Below are positions 60,928 to 64,000 of a DNA stretch of 64,000 nt, in pieces. The notes under the pieces were generated by a model. That model was given only the letters and a program-made list of their open reading frames with translations, did not search any database and was not told the origin of the DNA. The stretch is taken from positions 1 to 64,000 of the forward strand of contig JAPYTK010000001.1 of assembly GCA_029941785.1 (NCBI GenBank), read 5' to 3'. Numbering within the stretch: position 1 is the first letter of the stretch; the number at the start of each line of letters is the position of its first letter. The position numbers and the translations under genes are program-made. Origin of the DNA: Polyangiaceae bacterium. GTDB lineage: Bacteria > Myxococcota_A > Polyangia > Polyangiales > Polyangiaceae.

Positions 60928-62727
60928 CTACGAAGGCTTGCCCCGCAAGGCGTGCCGCGCATAGCCGAGCTGGCTCTCGGCTAGCTGTTTGGCGGTGCCC
61001 ACGGCGCTGCCGTCGCGGGTCGACGTCCGGATGAAAATCTGACCGTTTTCGTAGAGCTCGCGGGTCGTCGCCCGTTTCAACTTCCCGCTCGAAGTCTTCG
61101 GTAAAACGCCCGGATCGAGCACAACGACGTCATCGACGGACAGACCGGTCGCCTGACGGACCACGCGCCGCAACTCCTTCTTCATCGCTTCACGCGCGTG
61201 CTCGTCCGCAATATTCGTCTCGAAAGCGATGACCACACGTTCGCGATCCCCAAGCGGTTTTCGTGTGCCAAAGGCGATGACATTGCCCTTGCGCACACCG
61301 CGAACCTTACTCGCCTCCCACTCCATGTCTTGGGGGTAGTAGTTACGGCCGTTCACGATGATGATCTCCTTGCTCCGACCGCAGACGTACAGGCGGCCCT
61401 CGACCAGGTAGCCGAGATCACCGGTCCGCATCCAGCCACCGGCAAAAGAAGCACGGGTGATCTCGGGCTCCGCATAATAACCCGAGGTCACGCTCGCGCC
61501 TCGGATGCGAATCTCACCAACCGCGCGGTCTGCCAAGGGATGCAATCCGTCGACATCCTCTAAGGCAAAAATCGCGATTTCGTGATCGTCGAAAGAGCTG
61601 CCACAACAAACCACCTCAGCCACCTCATCGGCTGACGTATCGTCAGATGCGAGTTCGGCCTGGCCCTCCGCGAGCTTGATGCTGTCTACGCGCTCGGCGT
61701 GAATCCCCTCGCCCATCCGACCAAAGGAGATAGCAAGCGTCGCCTCTGCCATTCCATAACACGGAAGAAAGTGTCGGGCGTTGAAGCCAAAAGGCGCAAA
61801 CTTCTCGGCGAAAGCACGCAGGTTCGCCGCCCGGATCGGCTCGGCACCACAGCCAGCGATGCGCCAATGCGACAAGTCCAGCGTGTTCGGCGCGACGTCC
61901 CGAACACGCTTCACGCAAAGCGCGTAGGCGAAATTCGGACCGAATGAAATCGTTCCTCGATGGCGCGAAATAGCCTCGAGCCAACGTATCGGCCGCTTCA
62001 AGAAAGACAGAGGGGGCATGAAGCTGACCGTGGTCCGGTGATAAAGCGGCGCTAGCACGAAACCGATCAAGCCCATGTCGTGATAAAGCGGCAGCCACGA
62101 CACGCCGCTATCGACGCCATCCTGTACTTGCAAACCGTCGCGCATGAAGGCCTGGACGTTCGCCGCGATATTCCGGTGGCTCACGATGACGCCCTTCGGC
62201 TGGGAGGTCGAACCACTCGTGAATTGCAAGAATGCCGTGTCGTCGAGATCGACATGGACCGGAACCAAGGTATCCTTGGCGCGGCGCAAACTCTCGACAG
62301 TCACGATTCCGCGCAGGTCCGAAGCTCGCGCTTGAATGCGGCCGAGGAGTCGCTTGATATCCGTGTCCGTGACGACCATCTTGGCGCCACTCTTGGCAAT
62401 GATGTGGAGGGTATTGTCCAGATAACCACCGAGCTTGCGCAATCCCGCGGGCGGATAAATCGGTACGGGCACGATCCCTGCGCGAAGCGCGCCCAAGAAC
62501 GCGAAAATGAAATCCTGATTGTCCGGCAAGATCAACGCGAGCCGATCGCCCTTGTTCAGACCCATCGCCTGAAACGCGCCGGCAAAACGGGCCGTCGCCC
62601 GCTCGACCCCTCCGTAGGTCAAGAAGGGCTCCGCCGTCGTCCCTTCCTCGATGAAGCGGTATCCGGTGCGCGTGCTCTCGGCCGCGTCTTCCAGAGCCTG
62701 AACGACGGTGCGTAGCGAGTCACTCAC
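60928..62727 (-). CDS. Fatty acyl-AMP ligase (FAAL)
   Basis: The product has 599 residues of ANL-superfamily type: LQFTSGSTSQPKGVIVSHRN (P-loop A3), WLPLYHDMGLIG, SFMPPLSFLKRPIRWLEAIS (the FAAL-type insertion), PCYGMAEATLAISF (A5), WMRTGDLGYL (A7) and KTSSGKLKR (A10 Lys). FAALs activate a fatty acid as acyl-AMP and pass it to an acyl carrier protein, not CoA. The start GTG 62727 overlaps the acyl carrier protein stop as GTGA, so the pair is translated together. No PKS or NRPS gene is within the window, so the final product is unknown. Confidence 0.92.
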   Translation of the reverse strand: MSDSLRTVVQALEDAAESTRTGYRFIEEGTTAEPFLTYGGVERATARFAGAFQAMGLNKGDRLALILPDNQDFIFAFLGALRAGIVPVPIYPPAGLRKLGGYLDNTLHIIAKSGAKMVVTDTDIKRLLGRIQARASDLRGIVTVESLRRAKDTLVPVHVDLDDTAFLQFTSGSTSQPKGVIVSHRNIAANVQAFMRDGLQVQDGVDSGVSWLPLYHDMGLIGFVLAPLYHRTTVSFMPPLSFLKRPIRWLEAISRHRGTISFGPNFAYALCVKRVRDVAPNTLDLSHWRIAGCGAEPIRAANLRAFAEKFAPFGFNARHFLPCYGMAEATLAISFGRMGEGIHAERVDSIKLAEGQAELASDDTSADEVAEVVCCGSSFDDHEIAIFALEDVDGLHPLADRAVGEIRIRGASVTSGYYAEPEITRASFAGGWMRTGDLGYLVEGRLYVCGRSKEIIIVNGRNYYPQDMEWEASKVRGVRKGNVIAFGTRKPLGDRERVVIAFETNIADEHAREAMKKELRRVVRQATGLSVDDVVVLDPGVLPKTSSGKLKRATTRELYENGQIFIRTSTRDGSAVGTAKQLAESQLGYARHALRGKPS

Positions 62728-62990
62728 GGCTGCAACCTCCCGACCTGTTGCAAGCGCGTCTCCACAGCCTTCGCCACATCCCCAATGGTCGCGACGTCAC
62801 GCAGATCGGCTTCGTCGATGACCAGAGAGAACGAGTCCTCGAGGTCGGCCATGACTTCCATCACGCCGAGTGAATCGATCCCGAGATCACCGACGAGTTC
62901 ACTCGCCGCATCCACCCGCTCGCAATCGTCCACGTGCGACTGGATCACGCGTATCAGTTCGGTGACAATCTGGGCGTGGGTCCAACTCAT
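62724..62990 (-). CDS. Acyl carrier protein
   Basis: The product has 88 residues from ATG 62990 (MSWTHAQIVTELIRVIQ), with GAGAG before it. LVGDLGIDSLGVMEVMADLEDSF contains the phosphopantetheine serine in DSLG, and FSLVIDEADLRDVATIGD is the typical helix-3 region. It is probably the acceptor of the acyl chain activated by the FAAL that follows with a 4-bp overlap. Confidence 0.9.
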   Translation of the reverse strand: MSWTHAQIVTELIRVIQSHVDDCERVDAASELVGDLGIDSLGVMEVMADLEDSFSLVIDEADLRDVATIGDVAKAVETRLQQVGRLQP

Positions 62991-63035
62991 GAAGACTCTC
63001 GGCTTGTTAGCGGGACCCTCCCCGGAGCGCAATTG

Positions 63036-63992
63036 TCACGGCTCGAGCGTGGCAAAAGACGTCGATTCACAGCCTCGCACGCCATCGATGACTCGAGTCA
63101 GGCGCTGTAGGCCTTCCACGCTCCGGAGGCCGTACCACATCAGATCTTTCCCGTCGCAAAAGCGCACGGCGTCATCGCCATCGTCGAGTCGGCGTGTCGC
63201 CGCAGGAATATCGAGTTGACGAAAAACATCCGCGTCCGCTGGCGAAAACTCATGGGGTTCGTCGGGTAGCAAAATGAGTTCGGGCCGTCGTTCCGTCACC
63301 TCTTCCAGGCGGATCCGAGGGTAGCGAGTGTCCCGTTCCGAGACGGCCTCAGGCGCCAGTGCCTCTCGCTGGCCCAAGTCGGCCGACAGCGGATAGCGAC
63401 GCTCACGATCACCGAAGACGTTTCGGCCTCCGGCGAGCTCGAGGACGTCCGAAATGAAGGTGTTCGCGTGGACCGTCATCAAGGGGTCCATCCAAATCGG
63501 AATGAAGGTGAGCACGGCTCTCCCTTCTCGCGCAGCCAATCGCAGATAGGTCTCACGGGCGGACCGAATGATGGGCGCCGTTTGCCTGGCAGCGCCGGGA
63601 AAAAGATCGGCGATCCGTGCCACGTGGTCAATGCCCTCGATCACCGTCTTGGGAAAACTCAACAAGATCGGAATGCCCAAGGATTCGATCGCCTCGATGT
63701 CTGCACGGCGATTCTCCTCTTGATTTGCGATGACAAGATCCGGCATCGAGCGCGCCAGCGCATCGACGTCGATGTTCTTCGTCCCGCCAAACACAGGCAC
63801 ATCACGCACGGCATCGATCGGGTGAACGCAATACCGCGTTCGGCCCACGAGGGTATGACCCAAGCCGAGAGCGGCCAAGGTATAGGTGTCGCTCGGCACC
63901 AGCGAGACGACGCGCGTCGGCGCCTGCTTCAACACCAAAGCCGGAGCGGTCCGCTCGCTCACGTCAAGAACAGAAGCTGCGAGGCGAGCCAC
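63036..63992 (-). CDS. TroA/BtuF-like helical-backbone metal-receptor protein, no signal peptide
   Basis: RVVSLVPSDTYTLAALGLG, the first strand after the N-terminus, and VPVFGGTKNIDVDALARSMPDLVIANQEENRR match the BtuF/TroA solute-binding fold for cobalamin or metal chelates. ISDVLELAGGRNVFGD is another typical segment. Yet there is no signal peptide or lipobox at the N-terminus, so this version may be cytoplasmic. The start GTG 63992 is only 8 bp from the window edge and the frame stays open beyond it, so an earlier start is possible. The ACP gene follows, 45 bp away. Confidence 0.75.
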   Translation of the reverse strand: MARLAASVLDVSERTAPALVLKQAPTRVVSLVPSDTYTLAALGLGHTLVGRTRYCVHPIDAVRDVPVFGGTKNIDVDALARSMPDLVIANQEENRRADIEAIESLGIPILLSFPKTVIEGIDHVARIADLFPGAARQTAPIIRSARETYLRLAAREGRAVLTFIPIWMDPLMTVHANTFISDVLELAGGRNVFGDRERRYPLSADLGQREALAPEAVSERDTRYPRIRLEEVTERRPELILLPDEPHEFSPADADVFRQLDIPAATRRLDDGDDAVRFCDGKDLMWYGLRSVEGLQRLTRVIDGVRGCESTSFATLEP

Positions 63993-64000
63993 GCACCCCC

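Overview
The window is GC-rich, gene-dense and entirely chromosomal in character. It looks like a member of the Myxococcota, most likely of the Polyangia type. The evidence is indirect: many lipoproteins with Ser/Thr/Gly-rich linkers, Ser/Thr kinases with PEGA-type tails, a GYF-domain membrane protein, Cys-rich Ca-binding-type repeats, an IHF-alpha/MerR pair and GTG starts with 4-bp overlaps. No marker in the window fixes the species. I recognise no tRNA, rRNA, CRISPR array, transposase or phage gene.

Layout. 1-3166: the start of an aminotransferase (minus, cut by the left edge), a small lipoprotein, a GT2-TPR glycosyltransferase and a RibD with a degenerate reductase half. 3163-8879: five plus-strand genes for exported proteins, namely an EEP-nuclease-like lipoprotein, a Pro-rich lipoprotein, a secreted SNase-like nuclease, a lipoprotein with nine CSDGxDNDxDG repeats, and a beta-barrel protein carrying three of the same repeats. 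8973-13875: DNA polymerase I without proofreading residues, convergent with a small basic protein-S20 operon, then a C-terminal processing protease. 13872-16929: a GlpA/GlpB-like glycerol-3-phosphate dehydrogenase pair without GlpC. 17016-22257: a membrane hydrolase-like protein converging on a minus-strand run of HEAT protein, xseB, CinA-type domain and RadC. 22358-24307: a radical SAM enzyme of the tetraether-lipid-synthase (Tes/MJ0619) type.

24331-34747: a DsbA-like lipoprotein, DEDDh exonuclease and membrane protein operon, a hydrolase and MscS pair, DUF2203, a GT-C-type membrane glycosyltransferase, TrmB and a Ser/Thr kinase. 35004-43621: envelope proteins, an alginate-export-type barrel, a GYF membrane protein, ComF, a membrane pseudokinase and a short unknown. 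43656-50404: Kbl, two Ser/Gly-linker lipoproteins (Kazal-like and vWA), a HAD phosphatase, a repeat-bearing outer-membrane protein and an Lnt-type N-acyltransferase. 50411-52403: a FadR-type regulator with two unknown proteins, with a readable promoter/operator. 52519-57034: SMUG1, TadA, an ihfA-merR-membrane protein run and a processive GT2. 57128-64000: a 1252-residue lipoprotein esterase/lipase-like protein, a FAAL-ACP pair and a TroA/BtuF-like metal-receptor protein at the right edge.

The most coherent candidate for an undescribed system is 3163-8879. Two exported nucleases sit with two proteins sharing an acidic Cys-rich repeat, one a lipoprotein and one attached to an outer-membrane barrel. 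This suggests a surface apparatus that captures and degrades nucleic acid, or a Ca-dependent assembly. The Tes-like radical SAM gene and the self-regulated FadR locus are the next most interesting.
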